Positions 45,956-55,777 of a stretch of 64,000 bases of DNA are shown here, in pieces. A program made the translations under genes and the position numbers. The stretch covers positions 712,028-776,027 of the forward strand of contig NZ_JANIET010000002.1 in assembly GCF_024506435.1 (NCBI RefSeq), given 5' to 3'. The notes under the pieces were generated by a model. That model was not told where the DNA came from and ran no database searches. It worked only from the letters and a program-made list of their open reading frames with translations. Numbering within the stretch: position 1 is the stretch's first letter; each line of letters starts with the position of its first letter. The stretch comes from Pantoea trifolii (GTDB lineage Bacteria > Pseudomonadota > Gammaproteobacteria > Enterobacterales > Enterobacteriaceae).

Positions 45956-47296
45956 TTACGCTACCTGCTCACGACTACGCTGCACCGCGAACTGGTTTGC
46001 CGGCTCGTCCAATCCCAGGTTCTCGCGCAGCGTCTCGCCTTCATACTCTTTGCGATAAATACCCCGCGCCTGCAACAGCGGAATCACCTGCGCCACGAAA
46101 TCATCAAATGCGGTTGGCGTGCCGCCGCGCACGATAAAACCGTCGGTTGCGCCCTGCAGGAACCAGTTTGCCAGCCCTTCCGCTACCTGCTCCGCCGTAC
46201 CCAGGAAACTCGGGCGCGGCGTGGCTTCTTCCAGCGCCGCCTGACGTAGCGTTAAGCCCCGTTCGCGGGCGTTCTGTTTGATCTTGTCGGTGGTGCTGCG
46301 GAAGCTGTTGCTGCCGAGTTCGCCAATATCCGGGAAAGGGGCATCCAGCGTGTACTGACTGAAATCATGATGCTCGAAGTAGCGGCCAAGATACTCCAGC
46401 GCTTTATCGATGGTCACCAGTTCTGCGGTTTGCTGATAGCGGCGCTCGGCGTCTTCCTCGGTTTCACCAATAATCACGCTGATGCCCTGGAACACACGAA
46501 TATCATCGGCATCGCGCCCGCGCGCCACCAGCCGGCGACGCACATCTTCACGGAACTCACGCGCCTGCTCCAGCGTTTCCTGGCGCGTGTAAATGGCATC
46601 GGCGGCTTCGGCGGCGAAGGCTTTGCCCGCTTCTGAAGCGCCCGCCTGGAACACAATCGGACGTCCCTGCGGCGAGCGGCCGACGTTGAGCGGTCCCTGC
46701 ACCGAGAAGTACTGTCCTTGATGATTCAGCGTATGCAGCTTGTCGGCGGCGAAGAATTCCCCGCTCTGTTTATTGCGCACAAAGGCATCGCCTTCCCACG
46801 AATCCCACAGCCCTTTCACCACCTGCAAATATTCGCTGGCGACGCGATAGCGCTCGTCATGCTCGGGATGCGTGCTGCGCGAGAAATTTTTTGCCGAGCC
46901 TTCCAGCGGCGAGGTCACCACGTTCCAGCCAACGCGACCGCCGCTCAGATGGTCGAGGCTGGCGAACTGGCGCGCCACGGTAAACGGCTCGCTGTAGGAG
47001 GTTGAAAGCGTGGCGACCAGACCGATTTTTTTAGTCACCAGCGACAGCGCCGACAGCAAGGTGATCGGCTCAAAGCGGTTAAGAAAGTGCGGAATCGACT
47101 GCGGCGTGATGTACAAACCGTCGGCGACAAACAGAAAATCGATCTTCGCCTGCTCGGCTTTACGCGCCAAATCCAGCACGTAATCGATGTTAATGCTGGC
47201 ATCCGCCACCGCATCGGGATGACGCCATGCCGACATGTTGCCGGATACGCCCTGAATAATCGCGCCCAGCCGCAGCTGGCGTTGTGTCTGACTCAT
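45956..47296 (-). CDS. NtaA/SnaA/DszA-family flavin monooxygenase
   Basis: A 446-residue FMNH2-dependent monooxygenase of the nitrilotriacetate/dibenzothiophene sulfone branch. Family segments are [21 protein letters not shown] near residue 8, [17 protein letters not shown] near 46, [22 protein letters not shown] near 120 and [20 protein letters not shown] near 215. Such enzymes cleave C-N or C-S bonds of small organosulfur or amine compounds and need a separate flavin reductase, not seen here. It lies 10 bp behind the ABC-transporter ATPase gene and is probably co-transcribed with that transporter, implying that the imported compound is its substrate. Confidence 0.9.
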   Translation of the reverse strand: MSQTQRQLRLGAIIQGVSGNMSAWRHPDAVADASINIDYVLDLARKAEQAKIDFLFVADGLYITPQSIPHFLNRFEPITLLSALSLVTKKIGLVATLSTSYSEPFTVARQFASLDHLSGGRVGWNVVTSPLEGSAKNFSRSTHPEHDERYRVASEYLQVVKGLWDSWEGDAFVRNKQSGEFFAADKLHTLNHQGQYFSVQGPLNVGRSPQGRPIVFQAGASEAGKAFAAEAADAIYTRQETLEQAREFREDVRRRLVARGRDADDIRVFQGISVIIGETEEDAERRYQQTAELVTIDKALEYLGRYFEHHDFSQYTLDAPFPDIGELGSNSFRSTTDKIKQNARERGLTLRQAALEEATPRPSFLGTAEQVAEGLANWFLQGATDGFIVRGGTPTAFDDFVAQVIPLLQARGIYRKEYEGETLRENLGLDEPANQFAVQRSREQVA

Positions 47297-47306
47297 TCTG
47301 CTCTCC

Positions 47307-48914
47307 TTAGTATGCGTTCGCGGGCTGCCAGTCGGGAATGACCGGCAGCGCCTGTAACAGCTTTTGCGTCCACGGATGCTGCGGCGCGGCGAACACCTGC
47401 TGCAGCGCCCCGCTCTCCACCACTTGCCCGTTCTGCATCACCAGCACGCGATCCGCCAGATGCTGTATCACGCCGAGATCGTGAGAGATAAACAGCAGCG
47501 CGGTGCCGTGTTCGGCCTGCATATCGGTCAGCAGATCCAGCACCTGCGCCTGCACCGACACGTCGAGCGCGCTGACCGGTTCATCGGCCACCAGCAGCGC
47601 CGGATTCGGCGCAAAGGCGCGCGCAATTGCCACGCGCTGGCGCTGACCGCCGGAAAGCTGTTGCGGATAACGCTGCAGGAAGCGGTCACCAAGCTGCACT
47701 TCATCGAGCAGCTGGCGCACGCGCTGACGCCGTGCATCGCCGTAAATTCCGGCGCTATCGAGGCTTTCGCCGATAATTTTTTCCACCGTGTAGCGCGGAT
47801 CAAATGAGCTGAACGGGTCCTGCGCGATCAGCTGTAGCCGCGCACGTCGGGCGCGACGTGCTTTCTCCGGCAGACGATCCCAGCGCTCGCCTTCCAGCAG
47901 CAGCGTGCCGCTGTCCGGTTCGGTTAAGCCCATCACCACTTTCACCAGCGAGGTTTTACCGGAGCCGGATTCGCCGACCACGCCAAGCGTTTCCCCGGCG
48001 TGCAGCCTAAAGTTGATGTCGTTGAGCACCAGACGATCGCCGTAAGCTTTATGCAGGCCGATCCCTTCCAGCAGCGGCGCGCTGCTGCGTGTCGGACGCG
48101 GCGGCAGCGGCGTCGGTTCTGCGGCGCTGAGGCGCAAACCGCGCGTGGCGGGCGTTGGCACCGCGCGCAGCAGGCGCTGCGTCCAGGCGTGCTGCGGACG
48201 ATTGAGCAACGGGCCGCTGTTGCCCTGCTCCACCACTTCGCCATCGCGCATCACCAGCACGCGATCCGCCAGTTCCGCTACCACCGCCAAATCGTGGCTG
48301 ATCAGCAGCAGACCGTGGCCGTCGCGGCGGCGCTGCGCCAGCAGTTGCAGGATCTGGCGCTGCACCGTCATGTCCAGCGCGGTGGTCGGTTCATCGGCAA
48401 TCAATAAAGTTGGCGTGCCGGCCAGCGCGGTAGCAATCAACGCACGCTGACGCTGGCCGCCCGAAAGTTGATGCGGATAACGTTCGAGGCGGCTTTCGGC
48501 ATCGTGAATGCCCGCCGCCTTCAGCAATTCAATGCTTTTGTCCTGCAAATGGCCGCGATGACCGGCGGCGCTTAAGGCATCACTTAGCTGCTGACCAATG
48601 CGGCGCAGCGGATCGAGCGACACCAGCGCGTCCTGTAACACATAGCCAATGCGACGACCGCGCAGCGCGCGCCAGTCGCTGCGGCTGGCGTGGCGCATAT
48701 CGCGGCCGTCGAGGGTGAAGCGGTCGGCGGTTAACACCGCGCCTTCCGGCAGCAGACCAAGCAGGCTGCGCGCGGTCAGGGTTTTGCCGGAACCGGATTC
48801 CCCGACCAGCGCCACCGATTCGCCCGCCGCGACTTGCAGGTTGAGGTTTTTCACCACCTGCTGCGGCCCGAAACGGATTGAGAGATTCTGGATATCAATA
48901 AATGGCTGGCTCAT
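47307..48914 (-). CDS. Dipeptide-type ABC transporter ATP-binding protein, two nucleotide domains
   Basis: A 535-residue fusion of two Dpp/Opp-type ATPases, like GsiA. Both halves are complete: Walker [17 protein letters not shown] near residue 37 and [16 protein letters not shown] near 314, signatures [15 protein letters not shown] near 151 and [15 protein letters not shown] near 425, and Walker [13 protein letters not shown] and [12 protein letters not shown]. Each half ends in the H-loop SHDL. It energises the two permeases just upstream and overlaps the second by four bases. The transported molecule is probably a peptide-like or sulfur-containing compound. Confidence 0.93.
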   Translation of the reverse strand: MSQPFIDIQNLSIRFGPQQVVKNLNLQVAAGESVALVGESGSGKTLTARSLLGLLPEGAVLTADRFTLDGRDMRHASRSDWRALRGRRIGYVLQDALVSLDPLRRIGQQLSDALSAAGHRGHLQDKSIELLKAAGIHDAESRLERYPHQLSGGQRQRALIATALAGTPTLLIADEPTTALDMTVQRQILQLLAQRRRDGHGLLLISHDLAVVAELADRVLVMRDGEVVEQGNSGPLLNRPQHAWTQRLLRAVPTPATRGLRLSAAEPTPLPPRPTRSSAPLLEGIGLHKAYGDRLVLNDINFRLHAGETLGVVGESGSGKTSLVKVVMGLTEPDSGTLLLEGERWDRLPEKARRARRARLQLIAQDPFSSFDPRYTVEKIIGESLDSAGIYGDARRQRVRQLLDEVQLGDRFLQRYPQQLSGGQRQRVAIARAFAPNPALLVADEPVSALDVSVQAQVLDLLTDMQAEHGTALLFISHDLGVIQHLADRVLVMQNGQVVESGALQQVFAAPQHPWTQKLLQALPVIPDWQPANAY

Positions 48915-49744
48915 GCAGATCGTCCTTCAAAACGTGCCTGCCAGTAACGCCCGAGCGTATTCACCGCAATCACCGTCAGCGTAATAAACACGCCCGGCCA
49001 CACGGCGATCCACCACGCGTTACGCAGATAGTTGCGTCCTTCCGCCAGCATCAGGCCCCATTCGGCGGTCGGCGGCTGCGGCCCCATGCCGAGGAAACTC
49101 AATCCGGCGGTGCCGATAATCGCGGTGCCGAGCCCCAGCGTGGCCAGCGCCGGCACCTGCGCAATGGCGTGCGGAAGGATGTGGCGCGTAATCAGCGTGA
49201 AACGCGACAGGCCAAAGGTGCGCGCCTGCTCAACGTAGCCGGAGGTCATCACGCTGTAAGTTTGTGCCCGCACCACGCGGGCAAAACGCGGCACCGACGC
49301 GACGCCGAGCGCGATAATCAGGTTGTTAGTGCCGGGCCCGGTAAAGGCGATCAGCATTAGCGCCAGCAGCAGATCGGGAAAGGCGGAAATCACATCTACC
49401 GCGCGGCTCAGCAGCTCATCCACCACGCCACGCGCTAGCGCCGCCACCAATCCCAGCAAGGTGCCAAACACCACCGCCAGCGCCATCGCCGCCACGCTGA
49501 TCAAAAGCGAATAGCGGCTGCCGTAGATCACGCGCGTCAGCAGATCGCGTCCCAGCTGATCGGTGCCCAGCCAGTGCTGCGCCGACGGCGGAAGCTGCGC
49601 GTTAACCGGATCGGCCAGCAGCGGATCGCTGTGCGCCAGCCACTGCGGGGCGATCACCGCGATAGCCAATACAATGAGAAACAGAATCGCCGCCCACACC
49701 GCAGCAGGCAGCGCAACCGGAAGACGTTGCAGCGCGGCAATCAT
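48911..49744 (-). CDS. Dipeptide-type ABC transporter permease (DppC-like)
   Basis: A 277-residue permease of the DppC/OppC branch, with about six hydrophobic segments. The N-terminal region includes LADPVNAQLPPSAQHWLGTDQLGRDLLTRVIYGSR near residue 40, the classic DppC signature. The coupling EAA loop is EQARTFGLSRFTLITRHILPHAIAQV near 171. It has four-base overlaps on both sides, so translation is coupled through the operon. Confidence 0.92.
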   Translation of the reverse strand: MIAALQRLPVALPAAVWAAILFLIVLAIAVIAPQWLAHSDPLLADPVNAQLPPSAQHWLGTDQLGRDLLTRVIYGSRYSLLISVAAMALAVVFGTLLGLVAALARGVVDELLSRAVDVISAFPDLLLALMLIAFTGPGTNNLIIALGVASVPRFARVVRAQTYSVMTSGYVEQARTFGLSRFTLITRHILPHAIAQVPALATLGLGTAIIGTAGLSFLGMGPQPPTAEWGLMLAEGRNYLRNAWWIAVWPGVFITLTVIAVNTLGRYWQARFEGRSA

Positions 49745-50733
49745 GATTTGCTCTCCCCGCGCAGACGCGGATCAATCCACAGCGACAGGATGTCAACCAG
49801 GGTGCTCATCACCACGTAGATCAGCGCCGAGAGAATCGCCACCGCCAGCACCACCGGCAGATCCTGCGCCAACACCGCATCGACGGTGAGTTTGCCGAGG
49901 CCGGGACGACCAAATACCTGTTCGGTGATCACCGCGCCACTCAGCAATCCGCCCACCAGCCAACCGGTCAAAGTCACCGCTGGCAACGCCGCATGACGCA
50001 ACGCGTGGCGCAGACGAATAGTGGTTTCCCCCACGCCCCACGCGCGCAACGTCAGGGTGAATGGCGCATCCAGCGCGCGCTCCAGTTCACGGCGCAGCAG
50101 TTGCGCGATCACCGCGCCCTGCGCCAGACCAAGCGCTAGCGCCGGTAGCACCAGCGACGACAGCGAGCGATCGCCCGCCACCGGGAACCAGCGCAGCGTG
50201 AAGCTGAAAATAAACAGCAGCACGATGCCCATCCAGAAAGAGGGCGTGGACGCCAGCAGCAGTTCCACGCTGTTAGCCACGCGGCGACCAATGCGACGAT
50301 GCGCGGTGCCGACGGCAATCACCAGCGCAAAGATGATGCTGACCAGCAGCGCCGCCAGCGTCAGTTTGATGGTGGGCCACAGCTGCGTGGCCAGCAGATG
50401 GCTGACTTCGGTGTTGAGCATGTAAGAACGGCCAAAATCGCCGTGCAGCACGCGCCACATATAGTGCAGATATTGCCACCACAGCGGTTCGTTCAGGCCC
50501 CATTCAGCGCGAATCGCTGCCTCAATAGCGGGTGTGCGCAGCTGCTCACCGATCAGCAGGCTGACGATATCGCCCGGCGCCAGATGCACGCCGAGAAAGG
50601 CCAGCGATACCGCCGCCCACAGCACCAGTACGCCGCCCAGCAGACGGCTGACGATGCGGCGCGTCAGGTCGCTGCGCCACACCGATGGCCGACGCGCGCG
50701 TGGCGTGCGGGTAACAATGCTTTCCAGACTCAT
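49741..50733 (-). CDS. Dipeptide-type ABC transporter permease (DppB-like)
   Basis: A 330-residue permease of the DppB/OppB branch. The N-terminal half contains LLGGVLVLWAAVSLAFLGVHLAPGDIVSLL near residue 32 and EWGLNEPLWWQYLHYMWRVLHGDFGRSYM near 80, and the coupling loop is DAPFTLTLRAWGVGETTIRLRHALRHAALPAVT near 228. The ATG at 50733 follows AGGAGG; the frame remains open to 50856 only because of overlapping low-stop DNA. It lies 13 bp behind the binding-protein gene. Confidence 0.92.
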   Translation of the reverse strand: MSLESIVTRTPRARRPSVWRSDLTRRIVSRLLGGVLVLWAAVSLAFLGVHLAPGDIVSLLIGEQLRTPAIEAAIRAEWGLNEPLWWQYLHYMWRVLHGDFGRSYMLNTEVSHLLATQLWPTIKLTLAALLVSIIFALVIAVGTAHRRIGRRVANSVELLLASTPSFWMGIVLLFIFSFTLRWFPVAGDRSLSSLVLPALALGLAQGAVIAQLLRRELERALDAPFTLTLRAWGVGETTIRLRHALRHAALPAVTLTGWLVGGLLSGAVITEQVFGRPGLGKLTVDAVLAQDLPVVLAVAILSALIYVVMSTLVDILSLWIDPRLRGESKS

Positions 50734-50746
50734 CTTCGCCTCCTGA

Positions 50747-52360
50747 TTAGTGGTCGCTGAGCCAGATGTCGTACGCGTTCTCCGGCATCTGTTTAAAACT
50801 GCGGAAACCGGCACCGTGCACGTAGCTGGCGGTGGCGATCTGGTCTTCGGGTTCATACAGCGGGATCGCCAGCGCCTGCTGTGGCAGCGCGTATTGCTGC
50901 AGCTGGCTGTAGAATTTACGGCGCTGATTGATATCCAGCGTCGCTGCCGCCTGGTCGAGCCATCCGTTGATTTGCGCGCTGTTGACGCGGCTGTAGTTAA
51001 TCGGCCCGCCGGCTTTCACCGGGCGATAGTGGTTTTCAATATCGATGCCGTCGGTTTCAGTGTTCGAGTTAGCAATCGAGCCAAAATGGCCGGTGTTACG
51101 CACGTCGGTGTAGGTGCCGGAATCGACGTAGCGCAGTTTGAGGTCCACGCCGAGACGCTGACGCGCCTGCGCCTGAACCGCCTGCAACAGCACATCGCGC
51201 TGATCGCGCACCGTTGCCTGCGCCTGAATCACCTCAATGCTCAAACGCTGGCCGTCTTTAATACGAAAACCGTCGCTGTCGCGCGTTTGCCAGCCCGCTT
51301 CATCCAGCAGCTGATTGGCGGCGGCGGGATTGTTACCGTACTGCCCTTCGAGATCGTTGTTGTAGAGCGGATCGACAGGCGAGGTAATACCCCACGCGCG
51401 GGTACGTTCACCGCGATACACCGACTTGAGTAGCGGATCGATGTCCAGCCCTTGCAGTAATGCCTGACGCACTTTCACATCCTGCGTCGGCCCGTATTCC
51501 ACGTTGAGGAACAGCGAATACGGCGTGCCGGTATTCAGCGCATGCTGATAGGTAAAATCGGGGTTGTCTTTGAATTCACCCGCGTCATTGCCAGAGATGC
51601 CTTCAATCGCGTCCAACTGACCGGACAGCAGCGCGCCGGTGCGCACCGAGGATTCCGGCAGGAAGCGATAGGTGACGCGTTCGAGATATGCCGGGCCTTG
51701 ATGCTTAGCGGTGGCGGGTGCCCAGTTGTAATTGGGATTGCGTACGAATGTCACCTGCTGGCCTTTCTCGTAGCTTTCGATAATAAATGGCCCGGTGCCC
51801 GCGATCTCTTTGCCACCGGCTTTCAGCTGCGGTGAGTTCCAGCTGGCCGGGGCCAGAATCTGCAATTTGGCGGCGAACGACAGGAACGGCGAATAGCCCT
51901 GCTTCAGCGTGATGGTAACGGTGTGATCGTCCGGCGTCGCCACGCTGGCAATGCGCGCGCCCAAGGCACAGATGCTGCTACCGGCGCAATACTTCGCATC
52001 CTGCACATGGCGGAAATTATCCGCCACCGCGTTGGCATCCAGCTTCTCGCCGTTGGAGAAGGTGACATCGCGACGCAGGCTAAAGCGATACGCTTTGCCG
52101 TCCGGGCTGACCTCATAACTTTCTGCCAGCCAGGGTACGAAACTGCCGTCGGTACGGCGCGCCAGCAGCGATTCCCACACGTTACGCAACGTCACTTCCG
52201 CCTTGGATTGCCCATTCAGCTGCGGGTTAAACGGTACAGGTTCAGTTTCGACGCCAAAGGTTAAGCTGCCACCGCTGCGCGGTTGCTCAGCGGCGAAAAG
52301 TGATGCGCTTCCCAGCAGGCAGATGGCACCCAGCGCGAGAGTGATTGAATTCGCTTTCAT
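50747..52360 (-). CDS. Dipeptide/peptide-type ABC substrate-binding protein
   Basis: A 537-residue periplasmic binding protein of SBP family 5 (DppA/DdpA type). The signal peptide is residues 1-23, ending ASLFAA. The mature protein begins with GGSLTFGVETEPVPFNPQLN and has NVWESLLARRTDGSFVPWLAESYEVSPDGKAYRFSLRRDVTFSNGEKLDANAVADNF, the family signature, near residues 60-115. AAGGATC precedes the ATG. It is the first gene of the transporter and monooxygenase operon. A 537-residue paralogue lies 770 bp upstream at 53132, very similar over its full length and identical over long blocks in the middle. Confidence 0.92.
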   Translation of the reverse strand: MKANSITLALGAICLLGSASLFAAEQPRSGGSLTFGVETEPVPFNPQLNGQSKAEVTLRNVWESLLARRTDGSFVPWLAESYEVSPDGKAYRFSLRRDVTFSNGEKLDANAVADNFRHVQDAKYCAGSSICALGARIASVATPDDHTVTITLKQGYSPFLSFAAKLQILAPASWNSPQLKAGGKEIAGTGPFIIESYEKGQQVTFVRNPNYNWAPATAKHQGPAYLERVTYRFLPESSVRTGALLSGQLDAIEGISGNDAGEFKDNPDFTYQHALNTGTPYSLFLNVEYGPTQDVKVRQALLQGLDIDPLLKSVYRGERTRAWGITSPVDPLYNNDLEGQYGNNPAAANQLLDEAGWQTRDSDGFRIKDGQRLSIEVIQAQATVRDQRDVLLQAVQAQARQRLGVDLKLRYVDSGTYTDVRNTGHFGSIANSNTETDGIDIENHYRPVKAGGPINYSRVNSAQINGWLDQAAATLDINQRRKFYSQLQQYALPQQALAIPLYEPEDQIATASYVHGAGFRSFKQMPENAYDIWLSDH

Positions 52361-52396
52361 AAGATCCTTGGTGGTTGCAGGTGCTTTTTTAGTTGT

Positions 52397-52921
52397 TCAG
52401 GCGATTTTGGCGATGGGTTGATCGGCTGGCGGATTGAATTCCTTTTTCAGAAACACCAGCGCTTCGCCTAATGGATTGGTCCGGTGATGAAACGGTTGAT
52501 AACCGCGGCGCAGATAGAGCTCGCTCAGCCATGGATGCTTGATGGCGGTGGCGAGATAGACGCCCGGCGCTTTCAACGTCTCTTTCAGCAGAGTTTCTTC
52601 AGCGTAGGTGATGATGTCGCGGCCAAAACCCTGCCCTTTGTAATCAGGATCGACAGCAAACCAGTGGATAAACGGGAGCGATGAAGGTGCATTTTCATCC
52701 TGCTGCCACGGAAAACGCACCGTGACGGTCGCTACCGCGCGTTTCCATTTGCGCAGCACCAGCACGGTTTCCTGCTCGATGACGCGGCGCACCTGCTCGA
52801 CGTTGCCCTGTGAAATGGTGAAATGCACATCCAGCGCCACCAACGCGGCGTAGGCACGCTGTAATAACGCAAATATTTCTTCCGCATCGTCGGGTCTGGC
52901 AACTTCAATTAGCTGACTCAT
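52397..52921 (-). CDS. GNAT-family N-acetyltransferase
   Basis: A 174-residue acetyltransferase. The start SQLIEVARPDDAEEIFALLQRAY is usual for GNAT proteins, followed by PFIHWFAVDPDYKGQGFGRDIITYAEETLLK near residue 85, which contains the acetyl-CoA pyrophosphate loop KGQGFG, and LSELYLRRGYQPFHHR near 138. The ATG at 52921 has AAGGAAA upstream; the TTG at 52942 does not. It lies between the two binding-protein genes on the same strand, 36 bp before one of them, so it may belong to the same unit and modify or detoxify the imported compound. Substrate unknown. Confidence 0.85.
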   Translation of the reverse strand: MSQLIEVARPDDAEEIFALLQRAYAALVALDVHFTISQGNVEQVRRVIEQETVLVLRKWKRAVATVTVRFPWQQDENAPSSLPFIHWFAVDPDYKGQGFGRDIITYAEETLLKETLKAPGVYLATAIKHPWLSELYLRRGYQPFHHRTNPLGEALVFLKKEFNPPADQPIAKIA

Positions 52922-53069
52922 GGTGACCGTTTCCTTATTCAATCCTGCCGGAAGTATTAAAATCCGGCGGATTAAAGTAAACCGAGAATAACGGCAATCG
53001 ATTTGTTGAATATGGGAAATGGTATTTTATTGCGAGGCAATAATGCCCACGGAAATAACCAGCGCGTAG

Positions 53070-53088
53070 GGTCGCCATAATGGCGACC
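53070..53088. repeat. REP-like palindrome, GTCGCC class, one base shorter
   Basis: GGTCGCCATAATGGCGACC has only one central base, whereas other copies have two. It precedes a second GTCGCC copy by 23 bp. Confidence 0.75.
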
Positions 53089-53111
53089 GTTGGGTGCAAA
53101 TGTGAAAGACA

Positions 53112-53131
53112 GGTCGCCATAAATGGCGCCC
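53112..53131. repeat. REP-like palindrome, GTCGCC class, imperfect
   Basis: GGTCGCCATAAATGGCGCCC differs from the perfect form by one base (C for A). It abuts the stop codon of the second binding protein. Confidence 0.7.
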
Positions 53132-54745
53132 CTACTGTTTAGTTACCCACACATCGTAAACGCTTTCTGGCATCTGCTTATAGCTGCGGAAGCCGTAGCC
53201 ATGCACGTAGCTGGCGGTGGCTAACTGATCTTCCGGTTCATACAGCGGCACTGCCAGCGCCAGCTGCGGTAGCGCGATCTGCTGCAGTTGGCTGTAGAAA
53301 TCGCGGCGCTGCTTAAGATCCAGCGTGCTGGCGGCTTTATCCAGCAAGCCATTGATCTTCTCATCGTTGACGCGGCTGTAGTTAATTGCGCCGCCCTGAG
53401 CGATCGGACGATAGTGGTTTTCGATATCCACGCCATCGGTTGGCGTGTTGGAGTTGGCGATGGTGCCAAACTTGCCGCTTTTACGCACATCGGCATAAGT
53501 ACCAGAATCAACGTAGTTCAGCTTGAGATCGACGCCAAGACGCTGACGCGCCTGCGCCTGAATTGCCTGCAGCAGCACATCGCGCTGATCGCGCACCGTC
53601 GCCTGCGCCTGAATCAACTCAATGCGCAGACGCTGGCCCTCTTTAGTGCGGAAACCTTCGCCATCACGGGTTTTCCAGCCGGCTTCATCCAGCAGCTTGT
53701 TGGCCGCATCAGGATTGTTGCCGTATTTGCCCTCCAGCTCTTTGTTGTAAAGCGGATCGATGGGCGAAGTGATGCCCCACGCGCGGGTACGCTCGCCGCG
53801 ATACACCGACTTCAGCAGCGGATCGATATCCAGTCCTTGCAGTAACGCCTGGCGCACTTTCACATCCTGCGTCGGGCCATATTCCACGTTGAGGAACAGC
53901 GAATATGGCGTACCGGTATTCAGCGCATGCTGATAGGTAAAGTCGGGATTGTCTTTGAACTCACCGGCATCGTTACCGGAAATGCCTTCAATGGCATCAA
54001 CCTGACCAGACAGCAGCGCGCCGGTGCGTACCGACGATTCCGGCAGGAAGCGATAGGTCACGCGATCGAGATATGCCGGTCCCTGATGCTTCGCGGTTGC
54101 CGGTGCCCAGTTGTATTTCGGGTTTTTAACGTAGGTCACCTGCTGGCCTTTCTCATAGCTTTCGAGAATAAACGGCCCGGTGCCCGCCAGATCTTTGCCG
54201 CCCGATTTCAGCTGCGGTGATTTCCAGCTGGCCGGTGCCAGAATCTGTAAGCCCGCTGCGAAGGACAGGAACGGTGAATAAACCTCTTTCAGGGTGATCA
54301 CCACGGTGTGATCGTCCGGCGTTTCAATCTTCTCGATGTGCGAACCCATCAGGCACAAACTGGTGCCGGCGCAATATTGCGCGACCTGAGTTTGACGGAA
54401 GTTATCAGCTACCGCGTTGGCATCGAATTTCTCGCCGTTGGAGAAGGTGACGTCCTGACGCAGATTAAAGCGAATCACTTTGCCATCCTGGCTGGCTTCA
54501 TAACTCTGCGCCAGCCACGGCACAAAGCTGCCGTCCGGACGGCGCGCCAGCAGCGATTCCCAAAAGTTACGCAGCGTGATTTCCGCTTTGTCCTGACCAT
54601 TTAGCTGCGGGTTAAAAGTGGTCGGTTCGGTTTCAACACCCACCGTTAAGCTGCCACCGCTAACCGGTTGATCGGCGGCTACAGCATTAAACGCGTTTCC
54701 CAGGAGGCTAAAACCTAATGCCAAAGCTATTGAAGTTAATTTCAT
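53132..54745 (-). CDS. Dipeptide/peptide-type ABC substrate-binding protein (paralogue)
   Basis: A 537-residue SBP family 5 protein, paralogue of the one at 50747 and of equal length. The signal peptide covers residues 1-24 (ALGFSLLGNAFNAVAA). GGSLTVGVETEPTTFNPQLN begins the mature part. Near residues 252-330 the two proteins are identical without a gap (for example SGNDAGEFKDNPDF and LLQGLDIDPLLKSVYRGER), while N- and C-terminal parts differ modestly. AAGGAC precedes the ATG. No second permease set is next to it, so it may feed the same permeases with another ligand. Confidence 0.92.
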   Translation of the reverse strand: MKLTSIALALGFSLLGNAFNAVAADQPVSGGSLTVGVETEPTTFNPQLNGQDKAEITLRNFWESLLARRPDGSFVPWLAQSYEASQDGKVIRFNLRQDVTFSNGEKFDANAVADNFRQTQVAQYCAGTSLCLMGSHIEKIETPDDHTVVITLKEVYSPFLSFAAGLQILAPASWKSPQLKSGGKDLAGTGPFILESYEKGQQVTYVKNPKYNWAPATAKHQGPAYLDRVTYRFLPESSVRTGALLSGQVDAIEGISGNDAGEFKDNPDFTYQHALNTGTPYSLFLNVEYGPTQDVKVRQALLQGLDIDPLLKSVYRGERTRAWGITSPIDPLYNKELEGKYGNNPDAANKLLDEAGWKTRDGEGFRTKEGQRLRIELIQAQATVRDQRDVLLQAIQAQARQRLGVDLKLNYVDSGTYADVRKSGKFGTIANSNTPTDGVDIENHYRPIAQGGAINYSRVNDEKINGLLDKAASTLDLKQRRDFYSQLQQIALPQLALAVPLYEPEDQLATASYVHGYGFRSYKQMPESVYDVWVTKQ

Positions 54746-54904
54746 ATTGTCCTTGGTGATTGCAGGTAAATATTATGTATGACCTTAATCTGGCCTGTAT
54801 TAATTCCCGCTGAATTATTAAAACCCGGACAAATAAATGTAAAACGACAATAGTGGCAATCGATTTGTTGAATTTGGCAATTCACGAATAAGCGAAAAAA
54901 CAGA

Positions 54905-55777
54905 TTATCGTGACAGGCTTGCCGGTAGCGGAGGCACGCCGGATAACCCGCGTAACCCGTACTCAACCATGGCCATATAGACCGCAAAATAATCCAGCGC
55001 CATTTGCATAAAGGAGAGATGCAAAATGAGTGTATTGCTGGCTTTATCCAGCGTCAGCAATCCCGCCGCTTCGGCGTCCTGCAGGCAGCGTTTGATGTGC
55101 GAACGCGATACCCCACATTTCAGTGACGCTTTCAGGTAGTTGTACTCAATAACGGTGGTTTTTTGTTGCAAACTTTCGATGTAAAGATCCATCAGCAGCA
55201 TATGCCCGGCATCCCTGAAAATGAAGGCTTTACTCTCTGGCACCATATCGAATAAGTAGACATGCTTGAGGGTAATTTCAGCGTATTTTTGGAAGTATTC
55301 GGCATGGAAGTTTTCCATTTTCAGGCATGCCGAAACGTCGAAATCTCCATACAACATGCCATACGGGATCATCATGGTATTAATTAAGGCGCGGGTTTCA
55401 TCCAGCGCTTTGCTGGTCACCGTGTAGGTTAACTTGCGTTTATCCAGCGCGTCCTTTTTAACTTCCATACGCCCGCCTACCCGAATAAACAGCAGAAAGG
55501 AGTCAATAGTGTTGTCGCTAATCAGGCCGGTTTTCTTACAAAAGTCTTTTACATCACGCAGCGTTGGGTTTGCTGAAGTGAAGGCGTACGCCATGATGGC
55601 CGAGCCAATAATAAAGCGATTGGCTTTAAAAATGACTTTAAAATAGAGCGGCTTAGTCAGATACAGTCTAAACAACAGCTTGTAATGCTTCTGCATAACT
55701 AACGAGATGTTTTTATTTGACTTAATCTCTGCTGCGCGATGATAAATTAATGCTGTGAGTTGCTGTTTGCTTTTCAT
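54905..55777 (-). CDS. Unrecognised protein with two winged-helix-like regions, possible regulator
   Basis: A 290-residue protein with no family recognised. It has no signal peptide and no long membrane helix. Residues 72-125 (LRDVKDFCKKTGLISDNTIDSFLLFIRVGG, then a beta-like TYTVTSKALDETRALI) resemble one winged helix; residues 213-255 (YNYLKASLKCGVSRSHIKRCLQDAEAAGLL) resemble another, with a recognition-helix pattern. This suggests a tandem DNA-binding regulator. It lies 160 bp upstream of the second binding-protein gene, on the same strand, and could control the transporter genes. The base composition is AT-richer than its neighbours. Confidence 0.6.
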   Translation of the reverse strand: MKSKQQLTALIYHRAAEIKSNKNISLVMQKHYKLLFRLYLTKPLYFKVIFKANRFIIGSAIMAYAFTSANPTLRDVKDFCKKTGLISDNTIDSFLLFIRVGGRMEVKKDALDKRKLTYTVTSKALDETRALINTMMIPYGMLYGDFDVSACLKMENFHAEYFQKYAEITLKHVYLFDMVPESKAFIFRDAGHMLLMDLYIESLQQKTTVIEYNYLKASLKCGVSRSHIKRCLQDAEAAGLLTLDKASNTLILHLSFMQMALDYFAVYMAMVEYGLRGLSGVPPLPASLSR

